Position numbers and translations under genes: made by a program | From: an uncultured Scytonema sp. | GTDB taxonomy: Bacteria > Cyanobacteriota > Cyanobacteriia > Cyanobacteriales > Nostocaceae | DNA: 52,324 bases | Direction of reading: 5' to 3' | Assembly (NCBI GenBank): GCA_937873135.1 | Contig: CALMVQ010000218.1 | Span: 10,976 to 63,299, forward strand | Shown: positions 18,470 through 28,455 of the stretch, piece after piece | Layout of the letters: every line of letters begins with the position of its first letter | Position numbering within the stretch: the stretch's first letter is position 1 | The notes under the pieces: model-generated | Told to the model about the DNA's origin: nothing | What the model saw: the letters and a program-made list of their open reading frames with translations, nothing else | Database searches by the model: none

Positions 18470-19543
18470 ATGAGTACAACTCCTATAGGTAGCTATAAGT
18501 TCTTTCAGAAACTACATCCCCTATCTCTTCTAGCACAACTTACTAGCAGACGTGCTACAGGGTGCTTACGAGTATTTACTTCGTTAGGATCTTGGTCACT
18601 CTATCTAGAGGAAGGCAAGCTTACTTATGCCTCCTGCTCAGAAAGATTGTTTGAGCGACTCGAGCATCAATTAGAACGGTTGAGTCAGCAAATTTCTAGT
18701 GTTAATGATACAACTCTCAAGCAGGTGCAAGCAACATTTGAAACAAATAGCCAAACTCAATCTATACCACAGGCAGATTATCAAGTTATTTGCTACTTAG
18801 TAGACCGTGATTACATTACCCCTTCTCAAGCAGTCATAGTGATTGACGAACTGGCAAAAGAAGTATTGGAGTCATTTTTAACTTTAAAAGAAGGAAGCTA
18901 TGAATTTAATCACGAAAGTCCTTTAAATGAACTACCACAGTTCTGTCGCTTGGATCTACGACTACTGGTTGAACACTGTCAGAAGCAACTCCGAAACAGT
19001 CAAAATACGCACTCATCAGTTCTCAGGCAAGAAACGAATCAAATGCCGACATTGAATTTACCTCAAACTGTATCGAAAACTCAAATTCATTCAACAACAG
19101 AGTTGTCAAGACAGACAAAACTTGATAACTCTGACAATAGTCAGAACAAAATTTTTGAGGAGTATAGCAGTAAAAATACTTATACAATTGCCTGTATTGA
19201 CGACAGTCCAACAGTTTTAAATTCTATCAAGCAGTTTTTGGATGAAAATACTTTCTTAGTCGTTGCGATCAACGATCCAGTCAAAGCATTGATGCAAATT
19301 CTTCGCAGTAAACCAGACATAATTCTATTAGACATCGAAATGCCGAATTTAGATGGTTACGAGTTATGTTCCCTCTTACGGAGACATTCAGCTTTTAAAA
19401 ATACACCGATCATTATGGTAACAGGCAGAACAGGATTTCTAGACAGAGCTAAAGCTAAAATTGTGAGGTCATCGGGTTATTTAGCTAAACCTTTTACACA
19501 ATCAGATTTATTAAAAATACTCTTTAAACATCTGAATCCTTAA
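18470..19543 (+). CDS. PATAN-domain response regulator (PatA/PixG-like)
   Basis: 357 residues from the ATG at 18470 (a TTG 21 bases upstream is less likely). Residues 10-165 form the DUF4388/PATAN region (FFQKLHPLSLLAQLTSRRATGCLRV is its typical start, shown by key residues LTSRRATGCLRV). A Ser/Gln-rich linker follows, then a receiver domain (IACIDDSPTVLNSI, phospho-acceptor Asp about 288 in LLDIEMPNLDGYE, signalling Thr in IIMVTGRT, Lys in YLAKPF). PatA and PixG proteins of this design act as output regulators of type IV pilus motility or heterocyst patterning. It is the first gene of the Che-like cluster. Confidence 0.88.
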   Translation: MSTTPIGSYKFFQKLHPLSLLAQLTSRRATGCLRVFTSLGSWSLYLEEGKLTYASCSERLFERLEHQLERLSQQISSVNDTTLKQVQATFETNSQTQSIPQADYQVICYLVDRDYITPSQAVIVIDELAKEVLESFLTLKEGSYEFNHESPLNELPQFCRLDLRLLVEHCQKQLRNSQNTHSSVLRQETNQMPTLNLPQTVSKTQIHSTTELSRQTKLDNSDNSQNKIFEEYSSKNTYTIACIDDSPTVLNSIKQFLDENTFLVVAINDPVKALMQILRSKPDIILLDIEMPNLDGYELCSLLRRHSAFKNTPIIMVTGRTGFLDRAKAKIVRSSGYLAKPFTQSDLLKILFKHLNP

Positions 19544-20013
19544 TTAAATATGATAGAACTCAGCACTCATAACTCAGAACTTAGTAGTCAGCTTGGGAAA
19601 ATGCTCTTAGGGAGATCTATAAAAATAAAGATTCAGCTGTCAAACTAGAATGAGATTCGTAGTCGCGAAGTCTGCCTACCAGAAGATTCTGTCCGGCGAG
19701 CTTCGCCCAATATCCAGACATACGGCTGGATATTGACGGATGGTAAGTACCTTAAGGAAACTAGCACCTGAAAGGTGATGCTAAAAATGTCTCAGTCGCC
19801 AGGGAGCCGGAAAAGCAGAGTTACACGCTGCCTCACCATTATTTCTTTATGCAAAAAAGAAAAAGATGCATTTTATGAACGCGCATTCCCGCAGAGTTCA
19901 ATTTACGGGGATGTATTCTGTGTTCTCACTCTTCTCTTTGTGTTCTTCTGAAGAGAGTAAGAGCAACAAATCCATAAATTAGAGCAATATTTATTAAGTA
20001 AGGAGAATTAGAA
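19544..20013. other. 470-base leader or spacer before cheY with strong RNA structure
   Basis: Contains, in order, a degenerate copy of the GCGAAGTCT...AGCTTCGC palindrome (19664-19707), a 9-bp hairpin AATATCCAG/CTGGATATT (19709-19734), and a structured block at 19741-19825 (listed separately). A 190-base AT-rich stretch then leads to AAGGAG just before the GTG of cheY. Confidence 0.6.
19741..19825 (+). ncRNA. Possible structured leader, c-di-GMP-I (GEMM)-like
   Basis: The stretch has GGAAACT, then a GAAA-capped hairpin (CACCT-GAAA-GGTG), then ATGCTAAAA, then GCCAGGGAGCCGGAA. The order resembles the GGCAAAC / GAAA-tetraloop stem / GACGCAAAGC / AGCCAGGTTGCCGAA layout of c-di-GMP-I riboswitches. 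However, several conserved positions differ and the second stem is very short. It lies about 190 bases upstream of cheY. The resemblance is by eye and could be accidental. Confidence 0.22.
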
Positions 20014-20391
20014 GTGAGTATTACTTTGCTTGGCACAATTTTGATTGTAGAAGACTCACCTAGTGAATTGGAACTCATGAGCTACTACTTGAAAGAAAGT
20101 GGGTACAATGTCATTAAAGCTACTGGTGCAAAAGAAGCATTAGAAAAAGCTTTATCAGAACAACCTGATCTGATAGTGACTGATGTCGTGATGCCAGGAA
20201 TGAGCGGATTTGAGTTGTGTCGATCTTTAAAAAGAAATCCAGCCACTCGAAAAGTCCCGATTGTCATTTGTAGTTCTAAGGATCAGGAAATTGATCGCTT
20301 GTGGGCATTGAGGCAAGGTGCTGATGCCTACGTAACCAAGCCTTTTACTCGCGAACAGCTTCTGCGTGCTATTAAATCAGTGACAGTTTAA
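20014..20391 (+). CDS. CheY-like single-domain response regulator
   Basis: 125 residues, one receiver domain: acidic pocket IVEDSPSE, phospho-acceptor Asp57 in LIVTDVVMPGMSGFE, Ser in VICSSKD and Lys109 in YVTKPFT. The start is GTG at 20014, supported by AAGGAG about nine bases upstream. It has no output domain, so it should act by binding partners, as PixH/HmpB-type regulators of pilus-driven motility do. The cheW gene begins within a few bases of its stop. Confidence 0.93.
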   Translation: MSITLLGTILIVEDSPSELELMSYYLKESGYNVIKATGAKEALEKALSEQPDLIVTDVVMPGMSGFELCRSLKRNPATRKVPIVICSSKDQEIDRLWALRQGADAYVTKPFTREQLLRAIKSVTV

Positions 20392-20396
20392 GTGGA

Positions 20397-20897
20397 ATGA
20401 TGAATAGTTCAAAAATTACGTTGATAAAAAACCAAAACCCGAATCACTTAGAAGATGGCTATTTAAAGTTTCATCTTAACAAACAAACATCTGCTCTTTT
20501 ATCAATGAAGCATACGCAAGAAGCAATTGTTTTGCCAGTTGAATCTGTCACCTCAATGCCAAACATGCCTGGTAGCATATTGGGATTAATGAATTGGCGG
20601 AGTCATATAATTTGGCTTGCCGATCTTTCCAGAATTTTTAATCTAGAATACCAGGATCACAGACTCGGACAGTACAACGTCATTATTATCAGGGTGGAAT
20701 CTATACTTTTAGGCTTAGTTGTGCAAGAGATCGTAGGTACAACTAAGTTTATAACCGATGATATTCTTTCTCCTGTAGGTCATATTGCTTCTAGTTTAGT
20801 TCCTTATTTACGGGGCTGTGTTATTCAAGAAAAAGAAATATTGTTGGTGTTGGATGCTCAAGCTATTATGCAATCTTCTATGCTTCGTAATGATTAG
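20397..20897 (+). CDS. CheW-like adaptor
   Basis: 166 residues with one CheW domain of about 140 residues: FHLNKQTSALLSM, VLPVESVTSMPNMPGSILGLMNWRSHIIWLADLS (key: ILGLMNWRSHIIWLADLS), IIIRVESILLGLVVQEI and the closing YLRGCVIQEKEILLVLDA. CheW couples the chemoreceptor to the CheA kinase in signalling arrays. The start (ATG at 20400 or the GTG-frame codon at 20397) overlaps the cheY end closely, so the two are co-translated. Confidence 0.92.
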   Translation: MMNSSKITLIKNQNPNHLEDGYLKFHLNKQTSALLSMKHTQEAIVLPVESVTSMPNMPGSILGLMNWRSHIIWLADLSRIFNLEYQDHRLGQYNVIIIRVESILLGLVVQEIVGTTKFITDDILSPVGHIASSLVPYLRGCVIQEKEILLVLDAQAIMQSSMLRND

Positions 20898-21061
20898 GGT
20901 AAACATTCAGCCCTTAGTTTTAAGTTATCTGCCGTGCATTATTTGTCAGAATGAGGCGGGAGCGATCTCAATTACACATTAGAGACTGAGTCGCTCGTTA
21001 ACTCCTGAGTGCCAACTGGATTTTTAGTTTTATTATTCGCAATATCCACGGGAATTCATTC

Positions 21062-23884
21062 ATGTACAATCAAACCGATGCAGCTAAGAGTCGCGATGCT
21101 CAAAATGAGACATCGCCCACATCTCCACCAATTGTCACAGATGGTATCGTAAACCTCTCGGACAAGCCAAGTCCTGAAAATGCTCCTCATTCTGCCCTAA
21201 ATCTTGCATTCAGAGGCTTTAGGCGGCTGAGCTTGGGTACTAAAGCAACAATATTCGCGATCGCATTCGGAACAATACCCGTCTTGGCAATCGGAACACT
21301 CGCTTATCAAGTTGCTAGTCAATCAATTGTCAATAGAATATCTGAAATTCAACAGTCTGAATCCAAAGGTTTAGCAGATAAAGTCAATCGCTTCACGATG
21401 GAACGGTATAGCGATATTCAAGTTTTGTCAGGAATGCCAATTTTCACTTATGGCAGACTTAGAGAAAGTACTGAGTCTACCCAAAAACAAGTTATACTGA
21501 ACAAATTTGTCGATACTTATAAAGTTTATGACAACATTACTTTATTGGATTTAAACGGGAATGTCATCGCCTCCTCAAGAGGAGTCCCTGTTGCCAACCA
21601 AAGTAGTCGCGATTACTTTCAAAATGTCAGGCAAAAAAACAGTCCTGTCATCAGTCAGCCTCAAGTATCTTCAACCACAAAGCAAAGTAGCATTTTCATT
21701 TTGTCACCAGTAAAAGATGCAGAGAAAGGTAATACAGTAGGAATAATCCTAGCTAGTATGCCCGTGCAAAAAATAGAATAAGTTGTTAAAAATTACACAC
21801 AAGATGACCAGAAATATTATCTAATTGATGCTTCAGGAAAATTTTTCCTGGCAACTGACAAAAATAAAGTCGGCAAAGACGCCAAACAATATTTTCCCAA
21901 GCTGGATAGACTGGATGCAACGAATGAAGATTCTTTCGTCACTATTGAGGAAATTGACAATCGAGAGGATCTGGTAAGCTACGCAAGTAAGACATTACCA
22001 GATTTGCCTGCTTTAAAATGGCGAGTCGTTGTGACAACAGATACAGCAACTGCATTTGAGCCGCAAAGGCAATTGCTACTGACAGTGGCACTGGGAACAG
22101 GACTGACAGCATTAATCGTGGCGCTTCTAGCAGCTTGGTTGGCAAAACGCGCCACAAAACCGATTCTTCAAGCGACACAAGCGGTAGCAAAACTTGGTCA
22201 AGGAGAACTCGATACCCGTCTTGATGTAGAATCAGAAGACGAGCTAGGTGTACTGAGTGCTAATATTAACCAAATGGCAAGGCAATTGCAAACGCTAGTT
22301 AAAGAGCAAGAGCTAGACGCTGAAGGCGCTAAGTTACTGACAGGCATTACCCTGCGGATTCGGAGAAATCTCAAAACACAAGATGTTTGTGACACAGCAG
22401 TCAAAGAAGTGCGCCAAGCTTTGAAAACAGACCGTGTAGTAATTTATTTATTTAATCAGGAGATTTGGGACGGAAGCATCATTGCTGAATCAGTGACTGC
22501 TGGGTTACCAAAAATGCTAGGAGAGCAAATCGACGATCCCTGTTTTCGAGAACGCTATGTAGAAACTTACAGAGATGGTCGAGTACGGGCGATCGCCAAT
22601 ATTCGTCAAGATCCAAGTCTAAAAAATGCAGATTGCTACATTAGAATGTTGGAGAAATACGGAGTTAAAGCTAATTTGGTTGCACCAATCACCATCTCTG
22701 AACAACTTGTCGCTTTAATGATTGCCCATAATTGTCACAGTTCCCGCAATTGGCAACAAGCCGAAATTGATTTATTTAAACAGTTAGGAACTCAAGTCGG
22801 TTATGCTTTAGAGCAAGCAATGCTTTTAGAAGAGGTAGAAAAAGCCAAGAATACAGCCGTAAAATCAACAGAAGAAGAACGGTACGAAAAAGAAGTGCTG
22901 CAAATGCAACTCCTGGAATTACTTGGTGAAGTAGAAGGAGCAGCAAGCGGCGACTTGACTGTTCATGCTGAAGTAACGGCTGGGGAAATCGGCACAGTTG
23001 CCGACTTTTTCAACTCTATCGTCGAAAATTTGCGCTTGATTGTGATTTCTGTCAAACTAGCTGCCACTCAGGTCAATCAAGCGATTGGCTCTAATGAAGG
23101 AGCAATTCGCAATCTTGCTTCAGAAACATTGAGTCAAGCTACTGAAATCAACCACACTCTGGATGCTGTTGATCGCATGACACAATCAATGGAAGCAGTC
23201 GCGTATAGCGCACAAAGCGCAGCAACAGTTGTTCAGGATGCTTCGCTAACAGCGATTAAGAGCGGCAAAGCAATGGATCTCACAGTGCAAAATATTTTGC
23301 ACTTGCGCGAAACAGTTGGTGAAACAGCCAAGAAAGTCAAGCGTTTAGGAGAATCAACTCAACAGATTTCACGCGTTGTAGCATTGATCAATCAGATTTC
23401 GATGCAAACAAACCTACTCGCCATCAACGCTGGTATAGAAGCGGCACGCGCAGGTGAAGAAGGTCAAGGTTTTGCTGTCGTTGCAGAAGAAGTTGGTGAA
23501 TTGGCCGCGCGAAGTGCCGCAGCAACCAAAGAAATTGAACAAATTGTCGAGAACATCCAACGCGAAACTAGCGAAGTGGTAATAGCGATGGAACTGGGAA
23601 CGACTCAAGTCGTTGAAGGGACGAGAATCGTCGAAGATGCTAAGCAAAATCTCAATCAGATTTTAGAGGTATCGCGTCAGATAGACTCTTTAGTACAATC
23701 TATTTCCAACGCAACAACGTCTCAGGTAGAAACATCGCAAACAGTCAGCTCTTTGATGAAAGAAATCGCTGCTACCTCCCAACGCACTCTTCACTCCTCA
23801 AAAACAGTCTCGGAATCTTTACAACAAACTGTAGAGATTTCCAAACAGTTGCAAGCGAGTGTTGATACATTTAAGGTGAATTAG
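21062..23884 (+). pseudogene. Methyl-accepting chemoreceptor interrupted by one in-frame TAA
   Basis: Bases 21062-23884 form one frame of 941 codons broken only by TAA at 21779-21781. The 239-residue upper part has a cytosolic N-terminus, a membrane helix (FAIAFGTIPVLAIGTLAYQV) and the first half of a dCache sensor. The same frame continues without a break ([19 protein letters not shown]) through the second half of the sensor, a second membrane helix ([19 protein letters not shown]), HAMP, a GAF domain and a complete MCP signalling domain (tip region [21 protein letters not shown]). An alternative start for the lower part would lose the sensor's first half and the first helix. Cause may be a nonsense mutation (for example from CAA), a sequencing error or read-through. 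Without the stop this would be a PilJ/HmpD-like receptor. Confidence 0.85.
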
Positions 23885-23921
23885 TCATTTGTCATCAGTC
23901 TTTTTTCATTTGTCCTTATAT

Positions 23922-23977
23922 ATGACCAATGACCAACAACCAATGACCAATGACCAATGACCAATGATCAATGACTA
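23922..23977. repeat. CCAATGA heptamer tandem repeat (STRR)
   Basis: Roughly seven imperfect copies of the CCAATGA heptamer in the gap between the chemoreceptor and cheA genes. It is a hallmark short tandem repeat of filamentous cyanobacteria. It ends 13 bases before the cheA start and may affect coupling of translation. Confidence 0.9.
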
Positions 23978-23989
23978 ATAGCAAAAACT

Positions 23990-26900
23990 ATGTCACAAGA
24001 CAAAGAATTTGAAATCCAAATGCAGTTTCTGGAAGAAGCAGCTGATTACCTCAATACCTTGGAAGGGGTGTTGTTAGAAATCGATGCCAGTAACCGCATC
24101 ACTCCAGAAAAAATTAATGCCGCCCTCCGCGCTGCTCATTCGATAAAAGGTGGTGCGGGGATGATGGGATTTCGCTATCTCAGTGATTTGGCGCACCGTC
24201 TTGAAGATTCCTTTAAAGTTTTGAAAACTACGAAAAACTCTGTAGAAATTGACACGGAGTTACAGAGTTTACTGCTATCTGGTGTAGATTGGTTGCGTCA
24301 GATAGTGGATTTGCTCAAGGAATGCAATGTGATAGACGAACAATGGCTGGCAACCTTTTGTTACCCCATATTTGAAGAACTGCACGAGCGTTTGGGTGAA
24401 CCAAGTCCTGAGGACTTCACAACGATGCTGTTACCAGAAGAAGGGCAAGACATCGTCCCCTTGTTGTTTGAAACAGAAGTGGAAGGGTGTTTGCAGCATC
24501 TGGAATCTGTATTGGCAAGTAGCCAGCCTAACCTACAAGAAGAAGTTGCCACTATGGCAGTTGAATTGGGTGGCTTGGGTGAAATGCTTCAATTATCAGC
24601 TTTTACCGAGCTTTGTCAATCCATAACCACAGCAATTTTATCAGCTCCTGCCTGGCAAGTGGAAGAAATTGCCCGTGCAGCAATAGAGGCTTGGCGGCGA
24701 TCGCAGGCTTTGGTCATGACCAAACAACTTGAGAGTTTGCCGAATTCAATTGACATTGAACTTGTAGAAGTTGGAACAACTTATCAACAAGATGAAAACT
24801 ATGTAATTTCACGAATTATAGAAACAGATTTTATACTAACCGAAGAAACACCCGAACAGGAGCAATCGCACGAAATCATTGCTGCTGATTTTGAAGCTTT
24901 GGAGGCAGCCTTTGCAGAAGAACTTCCCCAAGACATCAATTTGCCTACTGCCGCCACAATTGTTTCTCGAGAATTTAGGCAGACAGATTACAAATTTGCC
25001 GAACAAAAAGCCGAACCATCTGTTGCAGCTAACAAAAATGAATCTCAGGAAAATACAGTCCGGGTTCCTAGCAAGCAACTCGAGCAAATTAATGACTTAT
25101 TTGGCGAAGTCATTGTCCAGAGGAATGGGCTGAACTTGCAACTCGAAAGATTACGCAAACTTGCGCGAAATCTCAATCAACGAGTTCAAATTCTAGAGCG
25201 AGAAAATCGTCAACTACGGACAGCATACGACAAAATAGCGACTCATGGCGTTGGGTCATACAGTACCCCATCACTCGAGTTTGCAGGTGATGATGGGAAC
25301 CCAACACAATTTGTCGAAAATAGATTTGATTCTTTAGAGATGGATAGCTATAACGAATTAAATTCGCTATCCCAAGAAGTGATGGAAACCATCGTTCAAG
25401 TACAAGAAGTCACTACCGATCTTCAACTGAGCCTGGATGACACAGATCAAATTGCGAGAAAACTTAACAAAACATCCAAGCAGTTACAGAGAAAGCTTAC
25501 CCGAGTACGGATGCGTCCGCTATCCGATTTGGTTGATCGCTTTCCCAGAGCTTTGCGCGATATGAGTGTTGAGTATGGCAAAAATGTACAGCTAAAAGTT
25601 GAGGGTGCTGGTACCCTCATAGAACGGAGTATTTTGGAGGCTTTGAACGAGCCTTTAATGCACCTGCTCAGAAATGCTTTCGATCACGGGATCGAAGATG
25701 CAATCACTCGGCGCGATCAAGGTAAGCCGGAGCAAGGATTAATTGAAATTAAAGCGACTCACCAAGGTAATCGCACAATTATTACTGTAAGAGACGATGG
25801 TCGTGGGATTTCTCTAGATGGAATTCGGACAAAAGCGCTTGCTATGGGTTTGGAATCGACTCTGCTTGCTCAAGCTACCGATGAAGAAGTGTTGTCGCTG
25901 ATTTTTGAACCAGGCTTTAGTACGACAGAACAGGTGACGACATTATCCGGTCGCGGGATCGGTATGGATGTGGTTCGTAGTAAACTCAAACTTGTCCGAG
26001 GAGATGTAAAAGTTGATACAACTTCGGGAGTGGGAACAACGTTTACGCTATCAGTGCCGTTTACACTCTCAGTCACAAGAGTTCTGTTAGTAGAAAGTAA
26101 CAGAATGCTGTTGGCATTCCCTACAGACGTTGTTTCAGAAATTTCCTTACTTCAGAACGAGTTGATTTTATCAATTGCTGGTAGCAACGAAGTCCTAAAT
26201 TGGAAAGGTTCTATGTTACCATTAATTCGTCTTGAACGCTACTTAGAGTTTAATTGCCCTCGTTACGACAACCCAACTCTAGAAACTCCTCCTGCGATTA
26301 ATTCTCAAAGTGTCTTGTTCATTAACCAGGGTCATCAATCAGTAGCCGTACAGGTAGATCGTTGTTGGGGGGAACAGGAAGTGGCTATCCGCCATGTTGA
26401 GGGAAATATCCCTCTGCCTGCAGGTTTCAGCAACAGTACAATTTTAGGTGATGGTCGTGTTGTTGCATTAGTTAACGTCAACGAATTACTGTATTGGATT
26501 GCCAGTCATGATCTCACACCTAGAATCAATCAACTCCCAACAACAAGGTTAAAGTCAGTTTTTATCACACCAAGTAATGAAAAACCAGCAATATCTTTAA
26601 CAAACCAGAGAGGCACTATTTTAATCGTTGACGACTCGATTAATGTCCGGCGTTTCTTAGCTCTAACTCTTGAAAAAGGAGGGTTTCAAGTAGAACAAGC
26701 TAAAGACGGTCAAGACGCTCTAGAAAAACTTCAGAGTGGTTTAAAAGTCCAAGCTGTGATTTGTGACATTGAAATGCCTCGCATTGATGGTTATGGCTTT
26801 TTGGGTCGAGTGAAATCAAACGATGATTTTAGAAATATACCAGTTGCTATGCTGACCTCTCGTAGCAGTGATAAACATCGGCAACTAGCAATGCAACTAG

Positions 26901-26998
26901 GTGCGCGAGCTTATTTCTCTAAACCTTATAATGAGCAAGAATTACTTAAAACGATGGAAACTATCATTTTTCCTGTAGCAGGAGCAAGCAAAAATTAA
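23990..26998 (+). CDS. CheA-type hybrid histidine kinase with C-terminal receiver
   Basis: 1002 residues. An HPt domain carries the phospho-acceptor His50 (LRAAHSIKGGAGMMGF). An acidic linker with a second HPt-like helical region follows, then a coiled dimerisation segment (LQLERLRKLARNLNQRVQ), an HATPase (LMHLLRNAFDHGIE, VRDDGRGIS, GFSTTEQVT, GRGIGMDVV), a CheW-like regulatory domain, and a receiver with Asp926 in VICDIEMPRIDGYG and Lys in YFSKPY. This architecture is that of PixL/PilL/HmpE kinases, which control type IV pilus motility, phototaxis and hormogonium behaviour. It closes the cluster. All catalytic motifs are intact, so kinase output could persist without a working receptor. Confidence 0.94.
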   Translation: MSQDKEFEIQMQFLEEAADYLNTLEGVLLEIDASNRITPEKINAALRAAHSIKGGAGMMGFRYLSDLAHRLEDSFKVLKTTKNSVEIDTELQSLLLSGVDWLRQIVDLLKECNVIDEQWLATFCYPIFEELHERLGEPSPEDFTTMLLPEEGQDIVPLLFETEVEGCLQHLESVLASSQPNLQEEVATMAVELGGLGEMLQLSAFTELCQSITTAILSAPAWQVEEIARAAIEAWRRSQALVMTKQLESLPNSIDIELVEVGTTYQQDENYVISRIIETDFILTEETPEQEQSHEIIAADFEALEAAFAEELPQDINLPTAATIVSREFRQTDYKFAEQKAEPSVAANKNESQENTVRVPSKQLEQINDLFGEVIVQRNGLNLQLERLRKLARNLNQRVQILERENRQLRTAYDKIATHGVGSYSTPSLEFAGDDGNPTQFVENRFDSLEMDSYNELNSLSQEVMETIVQVQEVTTDLQLSLDDTDQIARKLNKTSKQLQRKLTRVRMRPLSDLVDRFPRALRDMSVEYGKNVQLKVEGAGTLIERSILEALNEPLMHLLRNAFDHGIEDAITRRDQGKPEQGLIEIKATHQGNRTIITVRDDGRGISLDGIRTKALAMGLESTLLAQATDEEVLSLIFEPGFSTTEQVTTLSGRGIGMDVVRSKLKLVRGDVKVDTTSGVGTTFTLSVPFTLSVTRVLLVESNRMLLAFPTDVVSEISLLQNELILSIAGSNEVLNWKGSMLPLIRLERYLEFNCPRYDNPTLETPPAINSQSVLFINQGHQSVAVQVDRCWGEQEVAIRHVEGNIPLPAGFSNSTILGDGRVVALVNVNELLYWIASHDLTPRINQLPTTRLKSVFITPSNEKPAISLTNQRGTILIVDDSINVRRFLALTLEKGGFQVEQAKDGQDALEKLQSGLKVQAVICDIEMPRIDGYGFLGRVKSNDDFRNIPVAMLTSRSSDKHRQLAMQLGARAYFSKPYNEQELLKTMETIIFPVAGASKN

Positions 26999-27596
26999 AT
27001 TTTATATAAGTAAATTCGGGTTTGATCTTTCATTTATGTATAAGCTCTTAGTTTGTTGAGGCATTTTTCGGAAAGACGAATGTGAATAGATTTTTTTAGC
27101 AGGATGACCATCATCCCATATCACGCTTAATAATAGGCAAGAAAGTCGCTTTTTTGTCAGGGGAGTAGATGACATTCTCTCTTAGAGTTTTGCTCTCATC
27201 CTCTGCAAAGTATGTTGAAATGAATGCCCGTACCCCGATAGGAAAGGAGAGTCAATGGAAATCTGCATGGTCTAATTTTCTGAGAATGTTGTGCAGACGT
27301 TGATGAATTTGCTTCATGTTATATGTCAAGATAGTTTGGCCTGTAGAGATCCCTTACATCCTGGCAGTGCTATCACTTAGTTAAGAAACAACATGAGCGT
27401 CACCGATGATCGCTATTACTCCCGAAACGCCCGAAATGAACACTGGTATAAAAGAATGCTCAAAACTCTCTGACAAGTCAAGAAGGAAATAGGTAATCTC
27501 ACTCGAGAGCAAGAGGAGTCAGGGAGAATACCCAGCAGTCATCAGATTTTGTCCTCAATAAATTGACCAAACTTGCCTATACTTACTTTTAATGTA

Positions 27597-27680
27597 TTTA
27601 GTTGGTATCGAGAATTTTATATTGAAAACTGTTTGCAAATCGAGAACTACGGCGAACTCGGGATTTTGTTACCAACTAAA
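27597..27680. repeat. Small element with 11-bp inverted repeats
   Basis: TTTAGTTGGTA at 27597-27607 and TACCAACTAAA at 27670-27680 are perfect reverse complements enclosing 62 bases. No target duplication is visible. Probably a small MITE-like remnant. Confidence 0.55.
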
Positions 27681-27689
27681 GTCGTCTGT

Positions 27690-27775
27690 TAAGACCACTC
27701 TTGATGCGATCGCCAACTGACAAATAGCAACCCACCACTGTCCCGCTTTGCGATTAGTGATGGCTTGTTGACTCC
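27690..27775 (-). pseudogene. Possible TnpB-like transposase fragment
   Basis: About 30 codons read on the minus strand contain ITNRKAGQWWVAI, similar in style to the conserved strand segment of IS605-type TnpB proteins. Stops or frame loss occur on both sides. The similarity is short and judged by eye, so it is a weak call. Confidence 0.22.
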
Positions 27776-28286
27776 TTAAAATTCTGAGCGATTTTGAGTA
27801 ACGTTTACAATCTCTTAGCAAAATAATACTCATACTTTATGATAGCTTGGTACAGAACTCAGCTTTTTACTGAATAATTACTACAGTAACAAACAACCTA
27901 TGATACAAAGAAATCAATAATAGTCAGCTATTTGCTTGATGTATTTTTATATTCTCCCAACGAGCAATATCTTTCTTAAGATATGTGCATGTTAGAAAAA
28001 GAAACTTATAATAACAGTTATCAAATCTGATTCATTACTCATTTACAGACTCTTGTAACCTAACTTACCTTGAAGAAAGTTTTTCCTGATTACTTATTCC
28101 GTTGGCGAAGCAAGTGATATGGAAATCGAAGCCAAGCTTTAAGAGGAGTGGGGTTCAATGACAACAATGATTAATCAAGCGGATTGAGTATAAAGCAGCA
28201 AAAAGTTTATGACGGGCTGATGTGGCAAATGCTACTCAACACACTTAAAAGTAACGTTTCATATCAAAAATTGTGTATATGTCAAA

Positions 28287-28312
28287 AACCCCTAATAATT
28301 TTAGGGGAATTT
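28287..28312 (+). terminator. Hairpin with T-rich tail
   Basis: CCCCTAA-TAATT-TTAGGGG is a perfect 7-bp stem followed by AATTTCTTTAAT. It could end a transcript entering from the left or sit in the leader of the next gene. The T-tract is interrupted, so the terminator reading is moderate. Confidence 0.4.
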
Positions 28313-28455
28313 CTTTAATCCGAGATTATTCGTAGTACAATTTATCTGTCCGGAACATTTTCAAAATGTTTCTATCTAGGTACGAGGAATTAAATGGGGA
28401 CACCCTCTAAGTAAAAAGCAGAAGGTGTCCTCTAGATAACTTATTGGGAATGAAC

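Larger units (their letters stand above)
26999..28455. other. 1.45-kb gene-poor region with decayed mobile DNA
   Basis: No intact gene on either strand. Short frames with codon-like texture occur on the minus strand near 27230-27320 (MKQIHQRLHNILRKLDHADF, then stop) and 27690-27775 (ITNRKAGQWWVAI, reminiscent of the TnpB beta-strand region). An 84-bp segment is bounded by an 11-bp inverted repeat (27597-27680). Hairpins lie at 28287-28312 and at 28402-28435. It reads as a graveyard of insertion sequences. Confidence 0.5.

Noticed and set aside
19741-19825. Cobalamin, glutamine or ydaO-type riboswitch in the cheY leader
   Set aside because: None of the conserved boxes of these classes could be found; only the c-di-GMP-I resemblance remained.
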